DNA of 64,000 nt, taken from positions 5,717,501-5,781,500 of the forward strand of contig NC_091008.1 in NCBI RefSeq assembly GCF_041146395.1, in the 5' to 3' direction. Origin of the DNA: Eulemur rufifrons. Taxonomy: Eukaryota; Chordata; Mammalia; Primates; Lemuridae. The notes beneath the pieces are model-generated. The model saw only the letters and a program-made list of their open reading frames with translations, had not been told where the DNA came from and ran no database searches. Each line of letters starts with the position of its first letter. Position 1 is the first letter of the stretch. The position numbers and the translations under genes were made by a program. Positions 52,462-63,640 of the stretch are shown here, one piece after another.

Positions 52462-53815
52462 TGTATTTTTGTAGGTATTCTTTCATTCAACAAACATTTA
52501 TTTGACTCTATATGTCAGGAACTATTCTGGTGCCTAAATATACAGCAATGAAGGAAACAGACAAAAAACTCTTTCCTCCAGAGAGCTGCATTTCAGCGGG
52601 GAAGACAGTCAATAAATGAGTGAATAAAACATACAGATGTCAGCCGGTGATAAGTGCCACAAACCAAGTGAGGAGAGGGGACAGGGAGTACCAGTGGCTG
52701 GGGGAAGAGTCATGCTTTTAACCGGGGTGATCAGAGAAGACCTCACTGGCAAGGGATATTTGGAAAGACCCCAGGAAGATGAGGAGCAAGCATGTGAGGA
52801 CCCGGGGAAAGGTAACTACAGAGAGAGGAAACAGCCTGTGCGAAGTTCCCGGGGAAGAATGTGCCCAAGATTTGACACACAAGGAGAAAACTCACGCGGC
52901 TGGTGCAGAGTGAGCACGGGGAAGAGCGAGAGATGAGATCAGAGGAGTAAGTGGTCCACGAGGATGCTGCGGGATGCTGTGGACGGTGCCCTATTCAGGA
53001 GTTCCAAGCAGAGGACAGACATGATCTGGCTCAGGCTTAAGAGGATCACGCTGGCAGCCTTGAGGACAACAGTCAGGGACAGTGAGGCTCCTGTCAACGT
53101 CCAGATGCAAAGCGATGGCACCTTGACCTGGGTTGGTGAGAAGCAGCTGGCTCAGGCAAAGAAGGTGTCGACACACTGGATGGAGGAGGGAAAGACAAGG
53201 GTGACCGGTGGCCTGAGACTTCCGGCCTGAGCGGCTGGGAGAGCAGACCCACCATGGCCTGCGGTGGAGAAGACCATGGCGGAGCAGATATGGGGAAAGC
53301 TCAGAAGTTGGGTTTCAGACGCCCACCAGACCTCCACATGGAGAAGTCTGTGGGTAGTTGGATATGCAAGTTTATAAATCGGGGCTAGGTCAAGGTCAAG
53401 GTCAAGGTCAAAGATACCCCCCTGGGAGCTGTTAGCACAGACACGTGTTTGAAGGCATGAGACGAGATGAAGTCATCAAGGGAATGAATGAGAGAGAAGA
53501 GAGAAGGGCGTGAGAGGCTTTGCCACAGGGGCACCCCACCAGCTAGAGGTCAGGGGGAAGGTCATGAACAGGCCGAAGGAGTCCAAGGATCTGCCCAGGA
53601 GACCAGGGAAGAGCCAGGAGCGGACGGCATCCTGGAAGCAGGGGAGGAAAGTGTGATTGGTTGCGTCAAATGCCCACGAGGGGGTCAAGGAAGGGGGTTG
53701 AGAACTGACCACAGGGTTCAGCAGTTTTGGCCGAGAGCTGGGATGCAAAGCGTGTCCAGGGTGTGTTCAAGAGAGAGCGGGAGAAGAGGAATGTGTGTTC
53801 ATCTGCTGCCTTTTT
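52462..53815 (-). mobile_element. L2 LINE, ORF2 C-terminus and 3' UTR (about 1.35 kb)
   Basis: Antisense L2 from the 3' end (tcattcaacaaacatttatt at 52,483, actattctggtgcctaaata) into ORF2: ctcaggcttaagaggatcac, ctggcagccttgaggacaac, tgggtagttggatatgcaag, tgagacgagatgaagtcatc, ggttgcgtcaaatgcccacg. Minus-strand frames of 60-90 codons are decayed reverse-transcriptase-region readings. A short AGGTCA array grew inside it. Confidence 0.85.
53387..53410 (+). repeat. Four head-to-tail AGGTCA hexamers
   Basis: aggtca repeated four times without spacers at 53,387-53,392, 53,393-53,398, 53,399-53,404 and 53,405-53,410. It also reads as three overlapping TCAAGGTCA sites, the form bound by ERR/SF-1-type nuclear receptors. 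It lies inside an antisense L2. Binding is inference. Confidence 0.95.
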
Positions 53816-55792
53816 TGCGCCTGTGATTCCAGCACTTACTGCCTGGAAGCTGAAGAAATGTCTAATTATTTCCCTGACAAAATAAGGTCTAATTGAATAT
53901 TAGCGCTGTTCAATTTAATTGACTGATTAATTTGGGTTCAAAAAAAAACAAAAAACGAAACAGTTTTTCTTCAACAGTAAAGGATGTTGCCTAAGTTCGC
54001 TAAATGACTGGTTTAAGTCTCTACTTTTTATATAAACAAAATGCTGGCTACATGCTAGAGTATGTGTACGTAGTGTATATAATGGATACACTGCATGTGC
54101 AGTGTCTATAGTAAATAAGTGACTTGTTTGTTCTATGTACGTCAGTGAGGCTATTCTCTTCTGGTCTTCTCTGTTATCTTCTGGTGAAGATAGCACCAGC
54201 CATCTGGAAGATAGGAAAAGGGAGCTAGCAGGAAGAAACAAGAGGAGCATACAGTGCTTTTGCATGATCTCCAAGCAGAGCGATGGAGTCAGTTCTATCT
54301 AATCCAGTACCAAGCGGATGCTCAGCGGTGCTCACAGTGAGGCTTGCAGCCTAATCACTGAGCTATCGCACAGCGTAAATTCAGTTACCAAAATGCAAAG
54401 AGAAATCTCCCCCTCTTTCCTTTTAAATTAAACCTTGTGTCATGTTCTTGGTCGGATCTGAATACAGTCCTGAGTTTTTAACTGCATAAATCAGCCGCGA
54501 TGTCTGCGATACTCCTCTTATTTGATTGCAAACTCCTCTTTCGTCTCATTAAAACTAGAAGAAACTATGAGGAAATAGGATATTACTCATCCCCTGATTA
54601 TTTGAAAAGCAAGGGCAGAGTTTGATTCCTAGGATCATAGTCCTAGGCTAGAAATATAATTATTATTGTTTTGTTTTCTTTCTTTTTCTTCTTCAATGAA
54701 AAGGGAGCAGAAAGACACCTTACAGCTGAAACAGAGTTACTTCCATGAACTGTTTCTTCCACAGTGCTGGGAACCCGAAGATAACAGCCTTGTATTCAAA
54801 TATGAGAGGCAGAAAATGTCATTTACTTGAAGCACTCAGTGAAACAGAATAGGTTTTTTTTTTTTAAATCATCCATAGTAAGTGAGATACTCCCAGTAAC
54901 CAATGTACAACGTCTGTGATGATTTTCAACATTTTTTCCATTTCAGTAACCAAAAAAAAAAAATGAGTGATTTTCATTTAAAGATCATTGTTGCTGTTGT
55001 TAGGATAATAAATATAATTAATCACAGAGCACTAACTCTCGGATAGAAAACAAAAACACACCTATCTTGGTTTACAAGTGAAGGAGAGAGACAAAAGAAA
55101 ATATTGAGTTATTCTGTAAACTCTTTCTCCTGCTTAACTTCTCAGATTATAACTTTTATTATTTTCTCTGTCCGGTGGGTCTTCTCACAAAAATGAATCC
55201 TTTGTGTTTTAATTGTCAGCTCACTTAATGTTTCTAACTCACGTGGCTGCTATGCAAAGGTGTTTCTTGCCTGGGTAACTTTCTGGCAACCGATTCACCA
55301 CTTAGGGCACCAAATCACCCTTCCTATCGGTTCTAATTCCCTCCATTTTCAGGGGTCAAGCTATGGAATTCTCCCAGCACAGGGGTGCAAACAGGTGATC
55401 AAGTGGTGTCACACCTGGCACAGGCTGCAGGGCCCACGGAGAAAGGAGAAGGGACGGAATCCACCTGGGAACAGTAGCAGGGGCAAGGCGCAGAGCCGGC
55501 AGCTGGGGAGAATTTTGCAGCCATACTTAGAGCAAATCCTTAATGTTGCTTTCCTATTATTGTTTATATTTCCCTCCCAGCAGGCAATGTCTCTGGGGGC
55601 TACCAATAATCCAAGCAGCTCTGACACCTCGCTAGCAAATCGTGTGACCTGAACCATGCGCTACAATCCATTCCATAGCCCTCTTTGGGACGGTTTTGAC
55701 CTATTTCTTCATCAGACTATTTTGGCATGGACCTTTGAACCTATATTTAAGTTGATTAAATTCTGCCCTTCCTGAAAGGCGAGGTTTATCTT
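53816..55792. other. 2 kb repeat-poor unique stretch, no gene seen
   Basis: AT-rich with short A/T runs (53,940-53,957, 54,856-54,867, 54,952-54,963). Frames of 115-130 codons have no recognisable features. Some parts may be conserved non-coding DNA. Confidence 0.45.
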
Positions 55793-55839
55793 AGAGAGAG
55801 AGAGAGAGAGAGGGAGAGGGAGAGAGAGAGAGAGAGAGG
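55793..55839. repeat. (GA)n microsatellite
   Basis: About 47 bp of ga units with two ggga interruptions. Confidence 0.97.
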
Positions 55840-56539
55840 AACTTCAGTTATTTCACAATGAAGGGAAAAAACGTCAGACTGCGTCCTGTCTGTATTTTTT
55901 TTAACACTTCCCATACAAGAAATTCAGGAAATGCTCTCTTTTCTACAAGAAGTACAATTTTGTGCTGCAGCCAGAAGATGTTCCTGTTGGCTGTGTTTAA
56001 CTGCATGTGTGCAGTGGACGAGAGCAGACAGAGCCCAGGGGATGCCAAGCCTGGGATCCGTGGTCTTCCTCTCCCGTGTTTCCGCACCCACCAAAGGGCC
56101 TCGCGTTCCCAGGTCTCTGGCACAGAGCTGCCTCTGGAATCGCTCCATCGTCACTTGTTCCCATGGCCCCCTCCCCCAACGAGCAGTCAAGACCTCTTCT
56201 GACTGCTGTGTCTGCTGGGACCACAGGCGTCATTGCATCTGTTATACTGAAAAGCAATTCACAGTACAAATTATTTTACTACATGTACTGGGTCGGTGTT
56301 TCAATTCAGCACTCTGATGGTCAACCTCATACCCTGAGTTCTATTTCTCTCCTTCCTGCAGGGCGTAACAGGATTAGCATATTTCCTGGAAAGTCAGACT
56401 CCAAACTGACAAGTTTTTCAGATGGAGAAAGTCGCAGGGAGTTGAAGGAATATGTCCAAAACAGCCAGCAAGAGAAAATAGCACGCTAACGACAAGTGAC
56501 ATTTCACCGAAAGTGCAGCTTAAAAAGTTGCTTCGAAAC
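55840..56539. other. Unique sequence, weak MIR trace, no gene supported
   Basis: Overlapping frames of 114-160 codons in all three forward phases share 55,858-56,489 and have no domain. 56,415-56,480 (ttcagatggagaaagtcgca) hints at an antisense MIR core. A splice-acceptor-like ctccttcctgcagg at 56,350 is probably coincidental. Confidence 0.4.
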
Positions 56540-56550
56540 AAGTTCATCTC

Positions 56551-56893
<343 letters not shown>

Positions 56894-56899
56894 TCATCT

Positions 56900-57050
56900 C
56901 ATAGGGGAAATTTTGGGGTGATTGAAATGTTCTGTATCTTGATTGGCGTGATGGTTTTACAGCTGTATATATTAAAACACATTGAATTGTACACTTCAGA
57001 CCTGTGCATGTCCTGTGTTTAAATTTTACCTTTTTTTAAAAAAAAAAAAC
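56900..57050 (+). mobile_element. L1M LINE 3' end
   Basis: tgattgaaatgttctgtatc, ttgattggcgtgatggtttt, and cattgaattgtacacttcag followed by tttaaattttacc match the sense L1M terminus. Confidence 0.75.
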
Positions 57051-57392
57051 CCATGTTTCTGATTGCCATAAACTCCCACAGCCCCTTTGCATTAACTTCC
57101 GCATGTCCACCAGGTGGCCCTGACATCGTGTCCCCAACGATGCTGCGGCTGTGACACTGCTCCTAGCTCCTTGCTGCTGTTGTGCCTGTTGTCAAAATTC
57201 CCTGGGATCAGCTCTATTGTTTTAAAAATATTTTTTATGATATTGTATTTAAATTTTTATCTTACTACTTGAATAACGTTGTTTCATTGCATTTGAATTT
57301 CTTTACAAACACAAAGAAGAAAATAAAAATCACTCATGGCTCTGCCGTTTGGAGAAAACTGTTAGTCTTTTAGCGTCTGTCCTTCTAGATGT
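57051..57392. other. Unique sequence, nothing recognised
   Basis: AT-rich in its second half; no repeat or coding signal. Confidence 0.4.
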
Positions 57393-57535
57393 GGTCAACA
57401 GATACTGACTAAGTGCCTAAAGTGCCTACTGTGTGCCAGGAATTGTTCTAGACACCAGGCACACTGTGGTGAACACGATCGGGCCTCTGTTCCCGTAGAG
57501 TTTACACTCTGATAAATAAGATGTAGAGTTAGACC
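57393..57535 (-). mobile_element. L2 LINE 3' end
   Basis: ctactgtgtgccaggaattg, ttctagacaccaggcacact, and tcccgtagagtttacactct are clear antisense L2 3' text. Confidence 0.85.
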
Positions 57536-58334
57536 GTTCAAAGTTAAACAAAATACTTCTCTGAATATCTCACTGAGAGCCTTTTGAATATATTTGCAGT
57601 GTTCTTGTTGGCAAAATAATCTCAGCGATCATTAACGCGCTTAACTTTTTCTCTTAAACACCCTTCACTTTGGAGGTGGCATAAGCTGAATCCTTAACTT
57701 TCTGTCCTTCGGATGAAAGAAGCTACAGGTCAATTTTAAAGTCACGGCAAAAGATAACGTGTCCATGTGCTTAATTCCAAGTAATGCTGCTCCAACATAA
57801 AAGCACATCAAGGCCTTGGAGATAGATCTCTCACTAGAAGATTCTTTACCCATTTCTTCCAGGAAATGGCCTTGCTCTCTCTTTTGTTCACCTTCATCCT
57901 CTTATTGCATCGGGGGCTTAAATCTCTGAAATGAGGGGAGGACTGACTTTTGCAACTTTAAAGCTTTTGCCTAGGCCTAAGGTTAATGCCCTAATTAAGG
58001 TACTTTGGTGAAAACGCCAAGCGCAGGAGAGAGTAGACTCACTGTCTGGTCCGTGTGAGCCGAGCAGCAGCTGAGGACGTGAGCCTGAAATGAAGCCTGC
58101 AGTGGGACTGGGCTGTCCCCACGTCCCGTAGGTCCTGAGAAACCTTTGATCCTGCGTGACTCTTACAGCAAACTGCGAGTCTGGCGGCTACACAGGCAGG
58201 AGAAAGTTATTCTAGAAAACATAATGCAGAAAATCTTCAACTTACATATTTCCTAAAGTTCAAGGGTAAATCTGTTATTTTGAATGTAGAAAAAAATACC
58301 CAAGCCATTCGGCAACACGCTTGGAACACGACTA
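57536..58334. other. Unique sequence, no gene seen
   Basis: One 62-codon minus frame (57,665-57,853) without features; no repeat recognised. Confidence 0.4.
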
Positions 58335-58425
58335 CTCCCTGCACGCCTACTATGGGCAAGGCACCGTTGCAGTGTACTTAACATGATGATTATAATCTCC
58401 AGCTAGCTCGCAAAGACTTAATTCA
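58335..58425 (-). mobile_element. Possible MIR fragment
   Basis: cacgcctactatgggcaagg and caccgttgcagtgtacttaa resemble the antisense MIR/L2 3' motif. Weak. Confidence 0.4.
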
Positions 58426-58527
58426 CACGCCAGAAAGTTGAAAGTCTGTATTTGTCATGAAAAATAGTGTATAAGAACATAGTGCTGTGATATTCTTTAA
58501 TGCATTTTTGATTTTCTACTGTTTTGA

Positions 58528-58615
58528 GGGAAATGTACGAGGCACTATGGGGGTTACAAAGATGAATCAGACAAAAACTTGTCACCGAGGAGCTGACCGA
58601 CTGCAGCTGCACTAA
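58528..58615 (-). mobile_element. L2 LINE 3' fragment
   Basis: cgaggcactatgggggttac, aaagatgaatcagacaaaaa, cgaggagctgaccgactgca follow the antisense L2 end. Confidence 0.6.
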
Positions 58616-58654
58616 TACAGCAGCCTCTGGCTGTACCTTCCACCAAACACTCAC

Positions 58655-58903
58655 AATGTGGCAAGTTTGAGCCAACGTGTGCTGTGTGCAGACTGTGCAC
58701 TGGATTCCAGACACTAAATATGAAAAAAGAATGTGAAATCTTCATGAATAAGTTTTTATGATGATTATATGTTAAAGTGGTAATGATTTCAACATTTAGG
58801 TTGAATAAAATATATTATTAAAATGAATCTTTCTTTCTAGCTTTTCAATTTAAAATTACATATGTGACCTGCATTATATTTCTATGGGCAGTGCTGACCT
58901 ATA
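58655..58903 (+). mobile_element. Non-autonomous hAT-type DNA transposon fragment
   Basis: gtgcactggattccagacac, tgaaaaaagaatgtgaaatc, caatttaaaattacatatgt, gacctgcattatatttctat, ending ggcagtgctgacc. The end corresponds to the inverted terminus that reads cagcgctgtcc in intact copies. The family name is uncertain. Confidence 0.65.
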
Positions 58904-58912
58904 CGATTATAG

Positions 58913-59276
<364 letters not shown>

Positions 59277-59384
59277 CAGGTAATTTTATATTAATTATTT
59301 ATTATCTTCCATAAGGGAGGTATTGCAGAGAAGGAAACTGAGGGTTCAAAGGTGTGTTAAATACTCATCCCAAACACCTTCCTA

Positions 59385-59722
59385 GTGTATTTTCCATGTA
59401 CCAAGACCGGTTGCTGGCAGTGAGGATACGACACAAAAAAGTCCCTACCCTCATGGAACCTGCTCCAGTAGGAGAGAAAGCTAATAAACAACTACTGTAA
59501 GGGCAAAAAATACGCCAGGCAGTGACAGTGAAAGAAGACAAAGCCCACAAAAGAGTGGAGAGTGACTAGAATTGGGGTGAAGGGTGTCTATTTTTAAGAT
59601 GACAAGATCTAAGAAAAAGTTGTCGTCCGAGCAGAACCTGGGTGAAGTTAGGGAGCGAGCCCTGTGAATGCGCACCTGGCCAGGAGCTTCTGGGCAGAAG
59701 CAACAAGTAAAGGACCAAGTTT

Positions 59723-59753
<31 letters not shown>

Positions 59754-59920
59754 ACACAAGAGTGCTTTGCACACTGGGAGCAGTGAGCAAGAGGAAGCCA
59801 GGCACCGGTTCACAGAGAGACTTAGAAGCCACAAGTAGGAAGTGTTACAGGATGACTTTCGATATTCTACGAGGCAGGGACTGTCACGGGGCATGCGTGG
59901 GACTGAGCAGTAGCAGAAGC
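59385..59920 (-). mobile_element. L2 LINE, split by an Alu
   Basis: cagtgaggatacgacacaaa, agtccctaccctcatggaac, cagtaggagagaaagctaat, gtgaagttagggagcgagcc. Antisense L2 3' region containing a TG microsatellite. It resumes at 60,236. Confidence 0.82.
59723..59753. repeat. (TG)n microsatellite
   Basis: About 14 tg units inside the L2. Confidence 0.95.
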
Positions 59921-59923
59921 CAA

Positions 59924-60234
59924 GGCCTGGCGCGGTGGCTCACGGCTGCAATCCCAGCCCTCTGGGAGCCCGAGGCAGGAGATGGCTTGACCTCAGGATT
60001 TCAAGGCCAGCCTGAGCAAGAGCGAGACCCTGTGGCTACAAAAAAAAAAAAAGAAAAAAGAAAAATTAGCTGGGCATGGTGGGGCATGCCTGTAGTACCA
60101 GCCACTCTGGAGTCTGAGGTAGGAGGATCGCTTGAGCCCAGGAGTTTGAGGCTGCTGTGAGCTATGATACCACTGCACTGTAGTGTGGGCGGCAGAGTGA
60201 GATCCTGTCTCAAAAAAAAAAATAAAATAAAAAA
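59924..60234 (+). mobile_element. Alu SINE inserted in L2
   Basis: ggcctggcgcggtggctcac to an A tail; the linker is replaced by an A-rich run, so the copy is atypical. Imperfect duplication tagcagaagcca (59,911-59,922) and tagtggaagcca (60,235-60,246), 10/12. Confidence 0.93.
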
Positions 60235-60235
60235 T

Positions 60236-60285
60236 AGTGGAAGCCAGAGACTAGTTAGGAGGCTACTGCAGGAAAACAATCTAAA
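60236..60285 (-). mobile_element. L2 LINE, continuation after the Alu
   Basis: agactagttaggaggctact followed by gcaggaa continues the L2 order (gaccagttaggaggctattgcagtaat). Confidence 0.7.
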
Positions 60286-61208
60286 AATTATCCTGAGAAT
60301 TTGAACTGCAAACATCAAATATCTGGATAATTCAAGCCTCAAAATATATCTGGGAGTCTGTGGTTATCTGAACTGGCAGTCAAAAATTACTGTCTAACTT
60401 CATAGGATAGTAGTTTATCTCTGTCCCTCGCTTTCTGTCAATTTAACCTAAAGGAAGTGGACTTCAGATTTGTTAATTGGCAGAGTGGGATCGCAGGACC
60501 TTTAAGTCAAATTCAGATAAGGCAAATTAGCTTCACTTTTGCCAAAAAATAGTGTTCCGTTGAGCCGGATGACAATTTTGTAGCCTGAACTACTTGTGCT
60601 GGCTCTCCCCACCTTTTGAATTCACGCCCATAATTGTTAGCTCTGAGTTTAAGCATAGCTGCACAAGCGAAATAGAGTTAAGGAAAGAACTGGAAATTGG
60701 CTGTGTCTTGGAGAAATGTGTATATTAGTAAAGATAACCTGACTTAATGCGTCTGTTTTTATGGACAGAGTGCTTAAAAAAAAAAAAAAAAAAAAGCAGG
60801 CATCCTCAAGGTCAAATGTTATGTAGGTCAACCCCTTCCTCTGAGAGCTAAATGAAGATTCAAAGCAGTCACCCAGTTTCAAATGAAAACAATGCAAATC
60901 AATCGCCAAGGACACCCAAAAGTCATGGCGTGAGAAACAGGAGGCTCAATCCCGACCCTCCAGGTTGGTTTATTTACTTTGATGAAACTCACTGGAAAAT
61001 TGTTCGACTCCACGCTCCGCTGTACTTGTGTGAGCTGGGTTTTCTGGGCATGGGACGTGGGGCCTGTCACTCAGGCACTGTCCTGGAGCACTAGAATGTA
61101 CAGACTGCACACATCAAAGGCAGCCTGCAACCGCTGGAGCTGAAATTTACACAGCTCTGTGCTGCGAGTAACTGGATAAACAATGAGACTAATGACCTTG
61201 TTCTACAT
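60286..61208. other. Unique sequence, no gene seen
   Basis: An A19 run lies at about 60,777-60,795. Frames of at most 88 codons lack features. Confidence 0.45.
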
Positions 61209-61283
61209 TAATCTCCATATGGCTCAATTGGGACTGCGCTTGCCTGTAGGCGAGAAGGTTGTGGCTTTGGCTTCCAGCCTCAA
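61209..61283 (+). other. tRNA-like segment, possible tRNA-derived SINE or tRNA relic
   Basis: tggctcaattgggactgcgc, starting at 61,220, fits an A-box-like start (tggctcanttggnnagngc). It is followed about 20-30 bases later by cgagaaggttgtggctttgg, where a decayed B box (ggttcgantcc) would lie. The T-loop is not intact and no clean cloverleaf forms, so it is not a working tRNA gene. Confidence 0.35.
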
Positions 61284-62629
61284 ACCAGGGATTAGGTGCT
61301 TGCCCAATCCTGACAGAGCCCAGGAAGCCTGAGAATACAACCCAGGCCGTCCATTTTACGAGGTGCATTTACCACAATTCGAGAAACACCTCCATTGCCA
61401 TAGTCACTGGGGAAACAGATTTATAAAAACAAGTAAATCCCTTGGCCATGCCTCCCCTTCAGGGAGTTTATTTTCTTCAATAGAAGGACCCAGGTTTTCC
61501 ATGAGTATTTTCAGAGCCTCCCCGTTCCCCACCCCCCAAACACAAGATAGAATCCTCAGTGCCTTGGTCTATGTTCCTCTTTGGGCCAATTATGAAATTT
61601 CAAAAAGCTTCATCTGTAAAGAAAAGTGAAAGGAAGGATTGAAGTCCACCAGTGAACTTGATCACCATCCACTTCTAATCCGGGGCATTTTTGGAAAGAT
61701 GTTAAAAATAGAAGCTGCCTCCTAGGTGCCAGCAGAAATTGCTAGAGTCCCTTCAACATGCTGGGCAGAGCCTGAGGGTTGCTGCTAGCAGGAGGCAGCC
61801 CAAAGAGATGCATGGGGCATCTCTGCAGGATTCTGCACCCCAGGCAGCCTTGGGCCCCCGCAAAAGGGTACAAGAACACTGGAATAACCCCTTCCCTTCA
61901 TCACTTTGTACACAGGTCACGATAAAAAGTTTATATTGGGAGGCTGAGCCCAGGACATGACTCCATTGGTAGGGTTACCTTAGGTTAGTTAGGAAGGATC
62001 ACTAAGTACCTATGGTACCCCTGGTACTCCCATCATTACCCAGCCCTAGCAATAATCTTTACAGCACTGCAACTTGAGATGCCTTTGCCTGAGATATGTA
62101 ATCACATTCTATTCTAAAGCACAGATTCTGGTGGGGTTCCCACAGTCTCAAAAAATACCTCTCAGACCCCTTTCTAGTCACTCTCCCAACCCCCAGGTTC
62201 TTACTGCTGATGTTAGGAGTATCTGATCCGCATATAAATTACCCCTGAGAACGGGCCATCACACTACTAAGGCTGTCTTCAGAGCTATTGTTGAGCTTTG
62301 TCAAATGCCTCACAGAAATAACATCGTTTACAGTCTCATTTTTCTTCGTCCATTTCTGAATTCACCAAGAGCCCAGGATAAACACGAGTGAAGGCATATT
62401 CCCTCTCTCCTTAGAATGTTCTCTCAACACACTCACTCTGGGGTAACAAATGCTACGGTGACTTTGGTGGTCTTTGTAACACCACTGCTGGGGATGTGGA
62501 GACGGTCACAGCGGTGGACCTGTGAGTGTGACACCATCCCCATTGGCACCTGTGGCAAGGGTTCCTAGAGCTTCCGAAGTTTTTGGGTTTGCAACTTAAC
62601 AGGTCTCTTTAAAAGGATCGTGTTTGCTT
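61284..62629. other. Unique sequence, no gene seen
   Basis: Two forward frames (88 codons at 61,363; 73 codons at 61,739) without domains. No repeat family is recognised over 1.3 kb. Confidence 0.45.
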
Positions 62630-62840
62630 CGAGCACTAATAATTCCTTCCATTTGTGCATACTTTCACAGGCATTATCTCACTTAATCGTAGGGTATTAG
62701 TACACCCATTTTTCAGAGAGGAAACTGATTCTGGCAGGAGTTAAACGGCCTGTCCCAGGTCACTCAAGGTTGGAGAAGGAGTGGCAGAGACAATCTCCAA
62801 CCCAGGATTTCTGACTCCAAATCACACGATTTCAAACCAG
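62630..62840 (-). mobile_element. MIR SINE, nearly full length
   Basis: ggcattatctcacttaatcg, ttcagagaggaaactgattc, gcctgtcccaggtcactcaa, aacccaggatttctgactcc: a well-ordered antisense MIR. Confidence 0.88.
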
Positions 62841-63640
62841 TCTTTTTTTTTATCAGTTACCTGCAAAACTGCAGAATCCCCCTCAAGAAGTGTATTCGAG
62901 AAGGGATTTTGCAGTTTTCTAACCATAAAGACCAACATTTCTGACTGGTTGCCTGTAGGAAAGGATGCCCGGTGTCTATCAACAAGAGGATTTCAATTCA
63001 CGGAGACCCACTGTGATAGTAGGAGTGCTTGGCTAACAACATTAACTCACACTGGTTTGCCAGCATCTAACCTCTGTGTAAGAAAACTACGCGGGGGCCG
63101 CATTGTGCGCAGAGCAAAAAAACCCCGATGGTGCACAAGGAACACGTGCCCACGTGTCGCGTCAGCAGCAGAAAGTGCGAAGCATCCTCCAAGAAGACCA
63201 TATTTATGGCTGAAAAAATTCGCCTTCACATACCGGTCATTATGAACAAGATACTCTCCCTCATAAAATGACTGCAAAACAAAATCTGGAGAAAGTAAGT
63301 GTTTCCCTCTGTTCTCCGCATGGGATGCCATCCATGTGCTGGAGACCGGTCGCCGGGAAGCAGAGGGGACAGAGGCAAAGAGAGAGAGAGAGAGAGAGAG
63401 AGCGAGCCACGGAGGCAAGGCCTCTGATGAGGGTTGGTTTTGCTTTAGAAACTGGAATGTGTCCAGGCTTGATTTTTATTTTCAATTCCCATTTCAGATC
63501 CAGCTCCCCAAACTCTTTGATCTCGCTCCCTGTCTCCTTACCCGGAAGAGAACCCTTGGCCTTCTCAGCTGGGAGCGGGGAGCACACGTGGAAAGCCTGG
63601 CTCCGATCCATATTCTCGCCAAATTTAGTCACACAAAGGG
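62841..63640. promoter_or_regulatory. CpG-island shore with E-boxes, promoter-proximal candidate
   Basis: Repeat-free except a GA run. CpG frequency rises from about 63,085. It contains paired cacgtg E-boxes at 63,143-63,148 and 63,151-63,156, a third at 63,585-63,590, and an ETS-like ccggaag at about 63,542. A forward frame (62,781-63,245, 154 codons) starts in the MIR, so it is unlikely to be a gene. Function is inference. Confidence 0.45.
63377..63402. repeat. (AG)n short microsatellite
   Basis: About 12 ag units. On the minus strand it reads Ser-Leu repeats inside a 226-codon frame. Confidence 0.93.

Noticed and set aside
55858..56489. Cluster of frames of 114-160 codons, with a splice-acceptor-like ctccttcctgcagg
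   Set aside because: Three forward phases and the reverse strand are open at once; no domain and no matching donor site could be identified.
62781..63245. 154-codon plus frame before the CpG island as a first exon
   Set aside because: It starts inside a MIR and ends without a donor-like context; no protein features.
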